From an uncultured Fibrobacter sp. (lineage in GTDB: Bacteria; Fibrobacterota; Fibrobacteria; Fibrobacterales; Fibrobacteraceae): a stretch of DNA of 64,000 nucleotides. The stretch covers positions 154,849 to 218,848 of the forward strand of contig NZ_CAMVDO010000003.1 of NCBI RefSeq assembly GCF_947166265.1, given 5' to 3'. Below, piece after piece: positions 54,036 through 62,167 of the stretch; within the stretch, counting starts at the first letter, position 1, and every line of letters begins with the position of its first letter. The translations under genes and the position numbers were made by a program. The notes below the pieces were generated by a model. The model did not search any database. It worked only from the letters and a program-made list of their open reading frames with translations, and had not been told where the DNA came from.

Positions 54036-55042
54036 TGGACGCCATTACCCGCATTAAGCAATTGGGAATGCCGCGTCGCAATAACGAATTGTGGACGTTT
54101 TTCCCGGTCAACAAGATTCCAAATGTACTGAGCGCGGATGGAGATTGCCGCGTCGCTGACGCACCTCGCAATGACGAACAGGAAGCATTAGACTTTTCGA
54201 AAGAAGAAGATTTCGCAGCACTTTTGCCGATTGCAAAGGCAGCCCCTCTCATGAAAAAGGTTTTTGCCGCAGGCGAAACCGAAATGGGGATTATCAAGAG
54301 CCGCAACGACTTTGCTCATAGCCAGTTTATCATCGAAAAGGGCGCCAAAGTTTCGCTCGAAATCCTCGACAACAAGGTGATGCACGAAATTTGCGCGGAG
54401 CGTTTCGACATCCTTGTAGACGAAGGGGCCGAACTCGAAATCTTCTTTGCAAACCCCGCGAACGACTTGCCGCTCACCTTTAGGCATTTCGACATCAAGC
54501 AGGCCGCAAATTCTACGGTGCGTTTCGCTAACGTTTTGCAAGACAGCGGCATTGGCCGCATCAGCGCCCGCGTGGAACTGAACGGCGAAGGCGCGAACTT
54601 CGATTACCGCAGCCTGAACATTCTGAAGGGCAACGCCTCCAAGCACCAGCGCCTAACGATTCTGCACAACGCCCCGAGCACGGTAAGCACACAGTTCGTA
54701 CGCAACATTCTCGACGAAAACGCTTACACCAGCTACGACGGCCAGGTGATCGTAGGGAACAACTGCAGCCAGGTGAATTCAAGTCAGTTGGTGAATACGA
54801 TTCTCTTGAGCGACGGCCCGAGTGTTTCGGTGAAGCCGGTACTCAAGATTTACCACGACGACGTGGAATGTACGCACGGCAATACCGTGGGTGAACTCGA
54901 CAAGGATCAGATGTTCTACCTGACAAGCCGCGGCATTCCCGCCGACAAGGCCCGCGAAATGCTCACCCGTTCGTTTGCAAAGGAACTTTTCTTGACGCTC
55001 CCCGAAGGACCGGCAAAGAAAAGACTCATGCAATCGCTTTAA
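54035..55042 (+). CDS. sufD: Fe-S cluster assembly protein SufD, with a repeat-encoded insertion
   Basis: SUF scaffold subunit, paired with SufC. Family features are the beta-helix core and the C-terminal signature ECTHGNTVGELDKDQMFYLTSRGIP. It is short (335 residues) compared with many SufD proteins (about 420), mainly at the N-terminal side. Residues about 37-49 (DCRVADAPRNDEQ) are encoded by a family C repeat (54143-54175), in frame. This segment is not expected in SufD; it falls in an N-terminal stretch that has no family motif. Coupled to sufC by TAATG. The name SufB is ruled out because the ECTHGNTVG motif and length suit SufD better, though the two are homologous. Confidence 0.9.
   Translation: MDAITRIKQLGMPRRNNELWTFFPVNKIPNVLSADGDCRVADAPRNDEQEALDFSKEEDFAALLPIAKAAPLMKKVFAAGETEMGIIKSRNDFAHSQFIIEKGAKVSLEILDNKVMHEICAERFDILVDEGAELEIFFANPANDLPLTFRHFDIKQAANSTVRFANVLQDSGIGRISARVELNGEGANFDYRSLNILKGNASKHQRLTILHNAPSTVSTQFVRNILDENAYTSYDGQVIVGNNCSQVNSSQLVNTILLSDGPSVSVKPVLKIYHDDVECTHGNTVGELDKDQMFYLTSRGIPADKAREMLTRSFAKELFLTLPEGPAKKRLMQSL
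54143..54175 (+). repeat. Family C repeat, in frame inside sufD
   Basis: GATTGCCGCGTCGCTGACGC then ACCTCGCAATGACG. Ends match the intergenic copy at 3221-3247 (GATTGC ... GCAATGACG). It encodes residues 37-47 of SufD. Confidence 0.75.
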
Positions 55043-55069
55043 TAAAATTTACCGGCTTTTCACACGTAA

Positions 55070-55101
55070 TGTCATCCCCGACTTGGTCGGGGATCTTTTT
55101 T
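55070..55101 (+). terminator. Family B repeat serving as terminator of sufCD
   Basis: TGTCATCCCCGAC, loop TTG, GTCGGGGATC, then seven T residues: a family B element that ends in a T-run. Similar intergenic copy at 63895-63920. It abuts the convergent ribD stop codon (55101). Confidence 0.75.
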
Positions 55102-56405
55102 TATTTCTCGTACACGGTCAATACATCCGGACCGATCATAAACGATTCTCGGGCGACAAGCCCCGTCGGAAGTTCCGGATACGCAAGGCCTTCGGCACCG
55201 CTAGATTCAAGCGCACGTTCGACAGCAGAATCCGTTGATTGCCATAAATCAAGGCGATTCCACAAGCCACATTTAAAGATTTCTTCCGCAAGGCGCGCCC
55301 CTGGTTCGACCATCAGGCGGTGCATGCCACGGGCGGAAAGATTCTCGAGCATCTGACTCCAGCACCCGACAAAAGTCGCGGCATTAAACGTCACGATTTC
55401 AATTTGATGCCCGGCGACATTTAAGGTCTCGCCCAACGGTGCAGCCGGCGCATCCCCCACATTCTTTTTTTCGATGGCAGGTTGCGGTACGCACGTAAAG
55501 ACGATGGGAGCCTTCCCCGCTTCTACAGGCGCCTGGAACACGCGAAGCCCCGCAACTTCGGCAGCGGTAAATTCATGGTGCCCCGCCCAGATGATTTTCA
55601 CGGGATTGTTCCCTTGGGCATTTCGTACATCAAGCGAAGGATTGTCGGCGAGTACCGTACCAGCGCCTACGAGAATCGTATCGCTCATGGCACGAAGTTC
55701 ATGATTCCAGCAGTTGGCACCTTGCGCGGTGATTTTCAAGGGGGCATTACACGCCGCGACCTTTGAGCCGCAGCCGCCACCGACAAGCGCACCCATGTAG
55801 CCTTCTTGAGAAATGGCCGATTTAATTTCGACAAAAGTCGCCTTGTTGCGCACAAAATAGTCGTACGCTTCAAAGAACCGCTCAATTTCGTGAAAGAGCA
55901 TGCGGGCTTCGGCAAGCGCCTCGGCGCGAGTCTCCGGCTCCCCCATGGCAGTCGGATTTCCCGAAAGCACCTTGCAACCGTCATGCGAACAGGAATCGTC
56001 CCAGCCGCTTTCAACAACGGCACGTTCGCAAGCATCCTGGCCTTCGAATACCTTGACGCCAGCTTCTTCGAGAATGCTACGGCTTTTACCGCGCACCAGC
56101 GGATTCGGATCGGCATGAGCAAAGTAGACTTCCTTGATGCCCGCCTCGATAATCGCCTTGGTGCACGGGGGCGTGCGGCCATAATGACAGCAAGGTTCAA
56201 GAGTCACATAGATGGCCGCCCCGCGGGCGAGTTCGCCCGCGTCACGCAGCGCCATCACCTCGGCGTGAGCATTCCCCGGGCGCTGCGTCCGCCCCCTCCC
56301 GACGACGATACCGTCACGTACGACAACGGCACCCACCGCAGGATTCGGCCGACTGATGCCGACCGAGAATAGAGAATTCTCAAACGCGAGCTGTAGATAG
56401 TTCAT
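55101..56405 (-). CDS. ribD: Bifunctional riboflavin biosynthesis protein RibD
   Basis: N-terminal deaminase and C-terminal reductase of riboflavin synthesis. The deaminase domain has HAEVMAL and the zinc site TLEPCCHYGRTPPC; the reductase part has LVGAGTVLADNPSLDVR. At 434 residues it is longer than the usual 360-380. The extra sequence lies between the domains (about residues 135-205), including SHDGCKVLSGNPTAMGEPE and the helical RAEALAEARMLFHEIERFF, and near the start of the reductase (GGGCGSKVAACN). The start overlaps the rhodanese stop in TAATG, so it is the last gene of a coupled set. Other rib genes are absent. Confidence 0.9.
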   Translation of the reverse strand: MNYLQLAFENSLFSVGISRPNPAVGAVVVRDGIVVGRGRTQRPGNAHAEVMALRDAGELARGAAIYVTLEPCCHYGRTPPCTKAIIEAGIKEVYFAHADPNPLVRGKSRSILEEAGVKVFEGQDACERAVVESGWDDSCSHDGCKVLSGNPTAMGEPETRAEALAEARMLFHEIERFFEAYDYFVRNKATFVEIKSAISQEGYMGALVGGGCGSKVAACNAPLKITAQGANCWNHELRAMSDTILVGAGTVLADNPSLDVRNAQGNNPVKIIWAGHHEFTAAEVAGLRVFQAPVEAGKAPIVFTCVPQPAIEKKNVGDAPAAPLGETLNVAGHQIEIVTFNAATFVGCWSQMLENLSARGMHRLMVEPGARLAEEIFKCGLWNRLDLWQSTDSAVERALESSGAEGLAYPELPTGLVARESFMIGPDVLTVYEK

Positions 56406-56851
56406 TAGTTCTTCGGGAACGCGAGGAAACCGCCACCGACGTTAAACACGCGTTCGTAACCGTTGTCCACCAAGAAATTGGAGGCAACCATGCTGCGCTT
56501 TCCGCTACGGCAGTAAATCAGCAAGTCCTTGTCCTTCGGGAATTCATTCAAGCGATGCTGAATTTCCTGGAGCGGAATGTTGATAGCGCCCGGAGCCATG
56601 CCCTCGGCCACTTCACCCGGAGTACGCACATCGATCAAAACGGCACCGGCCTTGTTCATTTCAAGCGCCTTTGCCCAATCCACCGTAACAATTTCTGCCT
56701 TCTTCACTTCGACCGGAGCTGCCTGCGCCGCAACCTGCTGAGCGGGTTGCTGTACAGCGGGCTTCTGCTCGGCAGCAGCTTCCTTCTTGGATTCTTCACA
56801 ACCTGCAACCATGAACAGTGCAGAAACGGCAAACAACATTAACTTTTTCAT
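56405..56851 (-). CDS. Rhodanese-domain lipoprotein
   Basis: A 148-residue lipoprotein (signal peptide with lipobox MVAGC) with an Ala/Pro/Gln-rich tether (residues 22-55) and one rhodanese domain (about 60-148). The active-site loop is IYCRSGKRS, with Cys followed by the expected R/S-rich loop; IDVRTPGEV and INIPLQEI are also typical. It may handle sulfane sulfur in the periplasm or at the surface; substrate not known. Four bases at 56848-56851 (ATGA) are shared with the PAS-protein stop, and its stop overlaps ribD (TAATG). Confidence 0.9.
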   Translation of the reverse strand: MKKLMLFAVSALFMVAGCEESKKEAAAEQKPAVQQPAQQVAAQAAPVEVKKAEIVTVDWAKALEMNKAGAVLIDVRTPGEVAEGMAPGAINIPLQEIQHRLNEFPKDKDLLIYCRSGKRSMVASNFLVDNGYERVFNVGGGFLAFPKN

Positions 56852-58107
56852 CTTATCTCCAGAGTTGATCTTTGTGTATTTTCAAAATCCTGTTCATCCA
56901 GCTGCATGTACACCCCGAGTACGCGATGGGTGTATCCATCCGTCCGCTTCAGGGGAACCGCATTGAACCAAAGCAAACGTTTTTTCACGCCGAAAGGCCC
57001 TTTCCACGCCTTGGGGAGCCCTCTTTCGAACACTTCGGAAATAACGCTATGGAACATATTAAAGTAGCGCGGGCGAACCACTTCGAGCAACCGTTTTCCC
57101 TTGACATCGTCCGGGAGCGGCATCCCAAACGCAAGCGAGAAAGCCTGGTTGCATCCGCAAATCTTATAGTCGCGGTCTATCCAGAACACGCGGATATCGG
57201 GGAAAGCAAACACCGACGACATCGTCGATTCGTTGACAATGTCGCTTGCCACAATCGGATTGTCCAGCAGCAAGTCCAAACGCCTCGCCGCGCCCCTAAA
57301 AACAACCTTCGCATTCTCTTCGGAACAGAGCCTGCCGCAAAAGGCAAACCAAATCTGCTTTCCGTCTTCACCCATCAGGCGCAGTCTCACGCCACGGTTT
57401 TCGCTAATATCCTGCCCCGTTGCTCTGAATTCGACAATGCGCGAATTCAGGTGCTTTTCAAAATACGCATAATCTTCTTCGGGCATCAGCAAACGGATAT
57501 CCTGAATTCCCTGCGACCGCGGAACCACACGCCCTTCATCGTCCAGCAAGGGCGTTATGAAGGTGAACCGGCGACTATCGACATCTACAGACCACAGAAA
57601 ATCGCCCGTATTCCGAAGCAGCATGTCTACATTTTCTTTCAGAAGGTCTCGCTGGTGTCCAATTTCCACTTCCTGGGTAACGTCCTTAATCAGCAGGACC
57701 ATGCTTTCGTCACCGCTCCGTTTTTTCATCTGGACGCGAATTTCGTACCAGTTGCTCCTAGAATCCGACACATACGAAAAGACGAAGGGAATATCGGGAT
57801 AAGCATCGAGGCCCTTGATATAATCCAGAAAACGCTTGTATTCCTTATCCACAAAAATGGACTGAATCGACTTGTTGCGCAGAATTTGGTCGTAAAGGGG
57901 GCTTGTAATGCTTCGGGGCATCGCATCGAGCAAACGGCCGTCCTTCGACACGATAATGACAAGATCGCTCAAATACCCCGAAAAGCCCGCGTAGACTTTT
58001 TGCTTTTCCTGAATTTCACGCAAAAGCATCAAGACAAGAATCAGTGCCACGAGCAACAGGAAAACTACAAAAAGAATGATCGCAAAAAAGGCCGGGGAGA
58101 TTGTCAT
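56848..58107 (-). CDS. Membrane-anchored PAS-domain protein without output domain
   Basis: A 419-residue protein with one N-terminal membrane segment (about residues 5-30) and three PAS-like regions (about 35-145, 155-270, 290-405). Features include VVSKDGRLLDAMP, DFLWSVDVDSRRFTFITP and YKICGCNQAFSLAFGMPL, each with the mixed alpha/beta PAS pattern. There is no kinase, cyclase or phosphatase domain and no phospho-acceptor motif, so it presumably signals by protein contact. It is followed by a rhodanese lipoprotein with overlapping codons. On the minus strand a promoter-like ACTATATTGTAGG lies about 18 bases upstream. What it senses is unknown. Confidence 0.78.
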   Translation of the reverse strand: MTISPAFFAIILFVVFLLLVALILVLMLLREIQEKQKVYAGFSGYLSDLVIIVSKDGRLLDAMPRSITSPLYDQILRNKSIQSIFVDKEYKRFLDYIKGLDAYPDIPFVFSYVSDSRSNWYEIRVQMKKRSGDESMVLLIKDVTQEVEIGHQRDLLKENVDMLLRNTGDFLWSVDVDSRRFTFITPLLDDEGRVVPRSQGIQDIRLLMPEEDYAYFEKHLNSRIVEFRATGQDISENRGVRLRLMGEDGKQIWFAFCGRLCSEENAKVVFRGAARRLDLLLDNPIVASDIVNESTMSSVFAFPDIRVFWIDRDYKICGCNQAFSLAFGMPLPDDVKGKRLLEVVRPRYFNMFHSVISEVFERGLPKAWKGPFGVKKRLLWFNAVPLKRTDGYTHRVLGVYMQLDEQDFENTQRSTLEIR

Positions 58108-58125
58108 AAATTACCCAATTACACC

Positions 58126-58908
58126 CTACAATATAGTCTTTTTCCCCTGTTTTTTAGAAACAGAAAATCCAAACCAGTCCCAAATGCGCCCCACAAAGCC
58201 ATACGTTCCATCTACCGACCAGTCCCCCAGCAAAAAGTCAAGCGAAACGGCGACACCAAAATCGGGGAAACGGTAAGCAGAACGAACACGCACAAAACTA
58301 AAGCAGACCTCGTTTCCGACATCAAAAAATGCCCCATCCCATTCCGCGAACATTCCAAAGCGCTGGCTCACCTCATAGCGGAAACCAAGCACATAATCCG
58401 CCTCTTTTAACGGGACATCGCTAAAGCCTAGCACAACGCCCCCAACGGAAAGCCCCTTCCATATAAACGTCGCTGCCGTCTTATAACGATGACGGTTCCA
58501 CTTTTCATCACGGGGAATCCACTCCACCGAAAAGCCGTACCCCGCCCCCAGAATAAACCAGGAACGGCAAAAGGAAAAATCCAGCTCCGAATACACACGG
58601 CGGTAAAGCGAATCCATTTCCAGGTAGCTGCTCGAAAAAGCGATACGGGAATTCCCCAGGCCAAATTCCCCCGACACGCCACCGTTCCACACATCAGCCG
58701 ATACCATACGGGCATACGCGATACCAAATCCAGGTTCGGCAAACCTTGCCGGTGAAGCACTTTCCCACGAAAGGCCCGATGTCGAAAGTTTTCCACCAGA
58801 ATTTTGAACAAACTCCCCTGGGAGGTCCATCGAATACGAAAAAGACGAAAGCAGGAAGGACACCGTCCACATCCGTAACCGCCCCCAAAGCTGCAATACA
58901 GACAACAT
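58126..58908 (-). CDS. Exported protein of beta-barrel type, function unknown
   Basis: A 260-residue protein with a hydrophobic N-terminal segment that looks like a signal peptide (to about residue 27). The mature part alternates short Gly/Tyr/Phe-rich amphipathic strands (SELDFSFCRSWFILGAGYGF, ATFIWKGLSVGGVVLGF, EVCFSFVRVRSAYRFPDFGVAV), as in small outer-membrane barrels; strand count is estimated at eight to twelve. It does not end in Phe (KKQGKKTIL), so the assignment is not secure. AGGAG is 6 bases before the ATG at 58908. It lies between the lamin-tail protein and the PAS protein on one strand with short gaps (8 and 18 bases), suggesting one operon. Confidence 0.65.
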   Translation of the reverse strand: MLSVLQLWGRLRMWTVSFLLSSFSYSMDLPGEFVQNSGGKLSTSGLSWESASPARFAEPGFGIAYARMVSADVWNGGVSGEFGLGNSRIAFSSSYLEMDSLYRRVYSELDFSFCRSWFILGAGYGFSVEWIPRDEKWNRHRYKTAATFIWKGLSVGGVVLGFSDVPLKEADYVLGFRYEVSQRFGMFAEWDGAFFDVGNEVCFSFVRVRSAYRFPDFGVAVSLDFLLGDWSVDGTYGFVGRIWDWFGFSVSKKQGKKTIL

Positions 58909-58916
58909 ATTTTCTC

Positions 58917-60110
58917 CTATGGGCGTAAAAGAATTCCCAAGACCTTTTCAAAACGCCCCGTCGAAAGCGACACATAAGCAACACCAAGCCCCGCACCTTG
59001 CGCAACAGGAACCAGCCACCACGTATTCGAATGGGGTGGAACCGAAGTTTTCCATTCTTCATGCCCCGAAGAATCGAGCAGACGCAACTGCACCGGATAA
59101 GCACTTTCGACATACACACGCAAAGGGGCTCCTCGCCGCCGCACGACGCGCGACGACAACCGATAGGTGAAAGGCTCCTCAGACTCCCCCTTTTCCCTCC
59201 GAGATTTTCCCAGAAAACCAGGAGTATTTTCAGCTGCGCCACTCATCGGGCTGAACCCGGACGGGCACTCCACGGTAGACTTGTCCCAGGCCACGCTGTC
59301 GATAACGCTATCGCCCCAGCAAACAGAAACGGAACCGGCGGTATTGTTCAGAAACCCCATCGAAACCTGGAACAGGCGAACATCCTTAAACCCGAAAAAC
59401 TCCCGAAGCATAAGCGTATCCCGCGTAAGGACCGCCACCTCGAACGGCGCAAGGGTATCGTCACGCTTTACATCCCAGTTCTTTCCACGATTGCAAAAAC
59501 GGAACTGCTGCATCGAAAGCGCCTTATCGGAGGCGTTGTAGATTTCTACCCATTCCGGTTCGGGCTCCAGCGGACAATGATGGATTTCAGAAATCCGAAT
59601 TTTCGGATTGAACTCGCCCGAAGGCTGAACGCTAAAAGAGGGTTCCGCCACCTCCCACTCATCCGAATCCTTGACACGCCGCAGCGACTTTCCCGCCTTG
59701 GGGCGCATCAGCAAAACAGAATCGCGGCACGCCCCCGCCCAAAGTTTCCACTCCGATTCCCGCGAATTCGGAAGCGAAAGCGATGGAGCCAGTCCGCAAG
59801 AAGCGTCCGGGAAATCAGCACACCGTAGACTGTCACGGACAATGACGAAACTGCTCCCCGCAGGGTAAGCAAAGCAGAAAGGCTTTTTCGATTCGAACTG
59901 AACGCAAAGGCTGTCCGGCCGAACAATATCCTGAAAATCGTCGAGCCGGATTTCGACAAATTCGCCCTCCTGGTCCGAAACCTCTACAGGGTCCGGGAAA
60001 AACTCGACAAACCTTGGACAAGCGTACGCCGGAGAGCCGCACTGCGCTAAAACAAGCGTGAGGCCGACAAACAAATCCGTTCCTAAAAACGGAATGAACC
60101 ATTTTTTCAA
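58917..60110 (-). CDS. Exported lamin-tail-domain protein
   Basis: A 397-residue protein. The only in-frame start is TTG 60110, next to a terminator-like hairpin, so the start is uncertain; from it the sequence gives a plausible signal peptide (MKKWFIPFLGTDLFVGLTLV, then AYA). Two lamin-tail-like units can be seen: RFVEFFPDPVEVSDQEGEFV (about 33) and ISEIHHCPLEPEPEWVEIYN (about 182), the latter followed by LSMQQFRFCNRGKNWDV and CWGDSVIDSVAWDKS; lamin-tail domains occur in secreted bacterial proteins as adhesive or structural modules. The C-terminal part (from about 300) has a small beta domain. Cell location and partner are unknown. Confidence 0.75.
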   Translation of the reverse strand: MKKWFIPFLGTDLFVGLTLVLAQCGSPAYACPRFVEFFPDPVEVSDQEGEFVEIRLDDFQDIVRPDSLCVQFESKKPFCFAYPAGSSFVIVRDSLRCADFPDASCGLAPSLSLPNSRESEWKLWAGACRDSVLLMRPKAGKSLRRVKDSDEWEVAEPSFSVQPSGEFNPKIRISEIHHCPLEPEPEWVEIYNASDKALSMQQFRFCNRGKNWDVKRDDTLAPFEVAVLTRDTLMLREFFGFKDVRLFQVSMGFLNNTAGSVSVCWGDSVIDSVAWDKSTVECPSGFSPMSGAAENTPGFLGKSRREKGESEEPFTYRLSSRVVRRRGAPLRVYVESAYPVQLRLLDSSGHEEWKTSVPPHSNTWWLVPVAQGAGLGVAYVSLSTGRFEKVLGILLRP

Positions 60111-60130
60111 AAAATCACCCCCGAGGGGTG
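60107..60130 (-). terminator. Terminator-like hairpin overlapping the lamin-tail gene start
   Basis: On the minus strand CACCCC, TCG, GGGGTG form a 6-bp stem, followed by ATTTTTTG; the T-run includes the TTG start at 60110. A second hairpin (GCCGG/CCGGC) lies upstream at 60143-60157. Confidence 0.55.
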
Positions 60131-60193
60131 GTGCAATCCTTAGCCGGAAAAACCGGCGCCCTTTTCTCGGACAGCGGCGCTACCCAGGCCCCG

Positions 60194-61114
60194 TCAATCG
60201 ACGGTATAGCCGTTGGGCAACATATAGGCAAGCGGGTTCACAGGGGCGTTTCTCACCCACACTTCGTAATGGAGGTGCGGACCGACGGAACGGCCGGTGT
60301 TTCCCATATATCCAATCACCTGGTAACGGTGAACAAACTGGCCCGGATGCACGATAGACAGCTGCATGTGACCGTAGCGTGTCTTGATGCTGTTTCCATG
60401 GTCAATCGTCACAAAGTTACCGAAGGTCGAACTCATCTGGGCGACTTCCACCACACCATCGGCAGAGGCGTAAATCGGAGTCCAGCGTTCGTTCGAAATA
60501 TCCACGCCCTGATGCATCTTGCCCACTTCACCCGTCACCGGATGAATGCGGGGGCCAAAAGACGACGCATAGCGGCCATTTGTGGGTGCAATAGACGGCA
60601 CAAAGCGCCAGGCGGACATTTTCTGGTCCATGAACTTGTTCAGGTTGCGGAAAGAGGCGTCGTTGTTCGCAAGTTTCCCCTGGATACGGCGAGCCGTTTC
60701 ACCCAGGAGCGACATCCGTTCATAAACCGGCGATGTCTTGCGGAGCAACAAAGAATCTGCACTGATAGAACCACCCGTACCCAGTTCCCTAGAAGATTCG
60801 TCCTGCACCGGCAGACTGAACCTTGCATAAAGGCGGTTTTCGTCGTTAAAGAAGGAATTGGTTGTATTGGAAAGGTAATCCAGCGTCCCCTGGATTTGGG
60901 TCATTTCGCGATCGAGCTTGGCACGTTCGCTCAGCTGGTGGTTCAGCACCCCGTCGTAAACGGTTGTTGAAACCATCTGGACCAGGAACAGAAGAACTCC
61001 GATAGCCACAAAGAATCGCAACACGGGCCAGGCCTTAAACAGGAACGCAGGCACATGCAACGTGATAGACTTCGAGGAATTCTGGAAGTGTATGGTCGTC
61101 CTATAAAAATTCAC
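60194..61114 (-). CDS. M23-family metallopeptidase, membrane-anchored
   Basis: Peptidoglycan endopeptidase family (LytM/M23). The zinc-site motifs are HQGVDIS (His-x3-Asp) and PHLHYEVW (His-x-His), with TRYGHMQ in between. I start at GTG 61114, since the promoter-like TTTTACTATCTTT ends 6 bases before it and the family N-terminus usually begins here (YRTTIHFQNSSKSITLHVP); the GTG at 61150 is an alternative. A membrane helix follows (about 30-55), then a helical region (65-160) and the M23 domain (about 175-300). The enzyme should act in the periplasm. The gene stands before the lamin-tail gene with a terminator-like hairpin between. Confidence 0.9.
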   Translation of the reverse strand: MNFYRTTIHFQNSSKSITLHVPAFLFKAWPVLRFFVAIGVLLFLVQMVSTTVYDGVLNHQLSERAKLDREMTQIQGTLDYLSNTTNSFFNDENRLYARFSLPVQDESSRELGTGGSISADSLLLRKTSPVYERMSLLGETARRIQGKLANNDASFRNLNKFMDQKMSAWRFVPSIAPTNGRYASSFGPRIHPVTGEVGKMHQGVDISNERWTPIYASADGVVEVAQMSSTFGNFVTIDHGNSIKTRYGHMQLSIVHPGQFVHRYQVIGYMGNTGRSVGPHLHYEVWVRNAPVNPLAYMLPNGYTVD

Positions 61115-61120
61115 GGGTGG

Positions 61121-61133
61121 AAAGATAGTAAAA
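61121..61133 (-). promoter_or_regulatory. Promoter-like motif abutting the M23 gene
   Basis: On the minus strand TTTTACTATCTTT, then CCACCC and GTG. Same motif as before dnaG and dnaX. Confidence 0.5.
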
Positions 61134-61254
61134 CACTTCTTTAAAAACACCCTTTTTTTTTCGAACCCGCCGTTCCGCGTAACGTTTCAGAAACAAATTT
61201 CCATTTTTGGCGTAAAAACGGCATTTTTGAGTGTTTTTTGGAAGTAAAATGTAA

Positions 61255-62016
61255 CTAAATCGGGTTGTCGATATCGATAAATTTCGCCGTCAAACCGAGC
61301 TCTTTTTCGATTTTTTCCGCAATGGCGCGTACACCGAACACCTCGGTCCGGTGGTGCCCCGCAGACACCAAATTGAAACCCAGTTCTTCGCACAAAATGG
61401 GCACCGATTCCTTGATATCGCCGGTCACGAAAGCGTCACACCCCAGCGAAATAGCTTCTTGAATGCCGCTGGCACCGCTACCGCTGCAAATGGCGACCCG
61501 GCGGATTTGTTCCTTACCGTACATCAGCGCATTCTGGATTCCGTGTTCAAAGGCACCATTGGCTCTTTTCAAAAAATCTTCCCGCGAAAGGGCATCCTTG
61601 TAAGTTCCAATCCAACCCACGGGGCGCTCCCCTTCGACCATAAAACCTTCGGCCACGTCCAGGCCAAGCGCACGGGCAATCAGCACGTTATTGCCGAACT
61701 CGGGCTGGCCGTCGAGCGGCAAATGGTAACCGTAAAGTGAAATTCCATGTTGCATCAGGCGACGCATGCGTTCTCCGAACTTGCCTACCAGCACCCGATT
61801 TTCACCGTTCCAGAAACCGTTCGGATGATGCACGAAAATGCAATCGGCATGCTCCTCGATAGCAGCATCGATCAGGCGGTCACGAAAGGAAACCCCCGTC
61901 ACGACACGGGTCACCTCGCCAGACGCCTCGACACAAAGCCCATCGACACAGTAATCCTTAAAGAGCTGCGGTTCCAGCAAACCATTTAACCAGTCAGAAA
62001 ATTCAGAAAGTCGCAT
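61255..62016 (-). CDS. Nif3-like dinuclear metal centre protein
   Basis: Belongs to the Nif3/GTP cyclohydrolase I type 2-like family, which forms a hexameric ring with a dinuclear metal site; the biological role is unknown in most species. Metal-ligand motifs are FVHHPNGFW (the usual form is HHPLFW; here NG is inserted) and the C-terminal SAGHHRTEVFGVRAI. The 253-residue length is typical for the short form without the insert domain. A TTTATCTATTTTTC motif lies about 17 bases before the ATG. It is the first gene on the minus strand in this part and may lead the M23 unit, although that gene has its own promoter-like motif. Confidence 0.9.
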   Translation of the reverse strand: MRLSEFSDWLNGLLEPQLFKDYCVDGLCVEASGEVTRVVTGVSFRDRLIDAAIEEHADCIFVHHPNGFWNGENRVLVGKFGERMRRLMQHGISLYGYHLPLDGQPEFGNNVLIARALGLDVAEGFMVEGERPVGWIGTYKDALSREDFLKRANGAFEHGIQNALMYGKEQIRRVAICSGSGASGIQEAISLGCDAFVTGDIKESVPILCEELGFNLVSAGHHRTEVFGVRAIAEKIEKELGLTAKFIDIDNPI

Positions 62017-62088
62017 AACAAAACCTTTTCTGCGAAAAATAGATAAATCGCTTTTTTCTAACCACGAATCACCAACCTCTACACACTA

Positions 62089-62102
62089 TTTTCTATATTA
62101 TT
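62089..62102 (+). promoter_or_regulatory. Promoter-like motif of the PPi-phosphofructokinase gene
   Basis: TTTTCTATATTATT, about 65 bases before the ATG, with AAAAGGA next to the start. Confidence 0.5.
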
Positions 62103-62167
62103 CCCTGTAATTTTTTAACCCATGACCGTGTAGTACACACTGCACGAAAACTCAAAAGGAAAAAACA

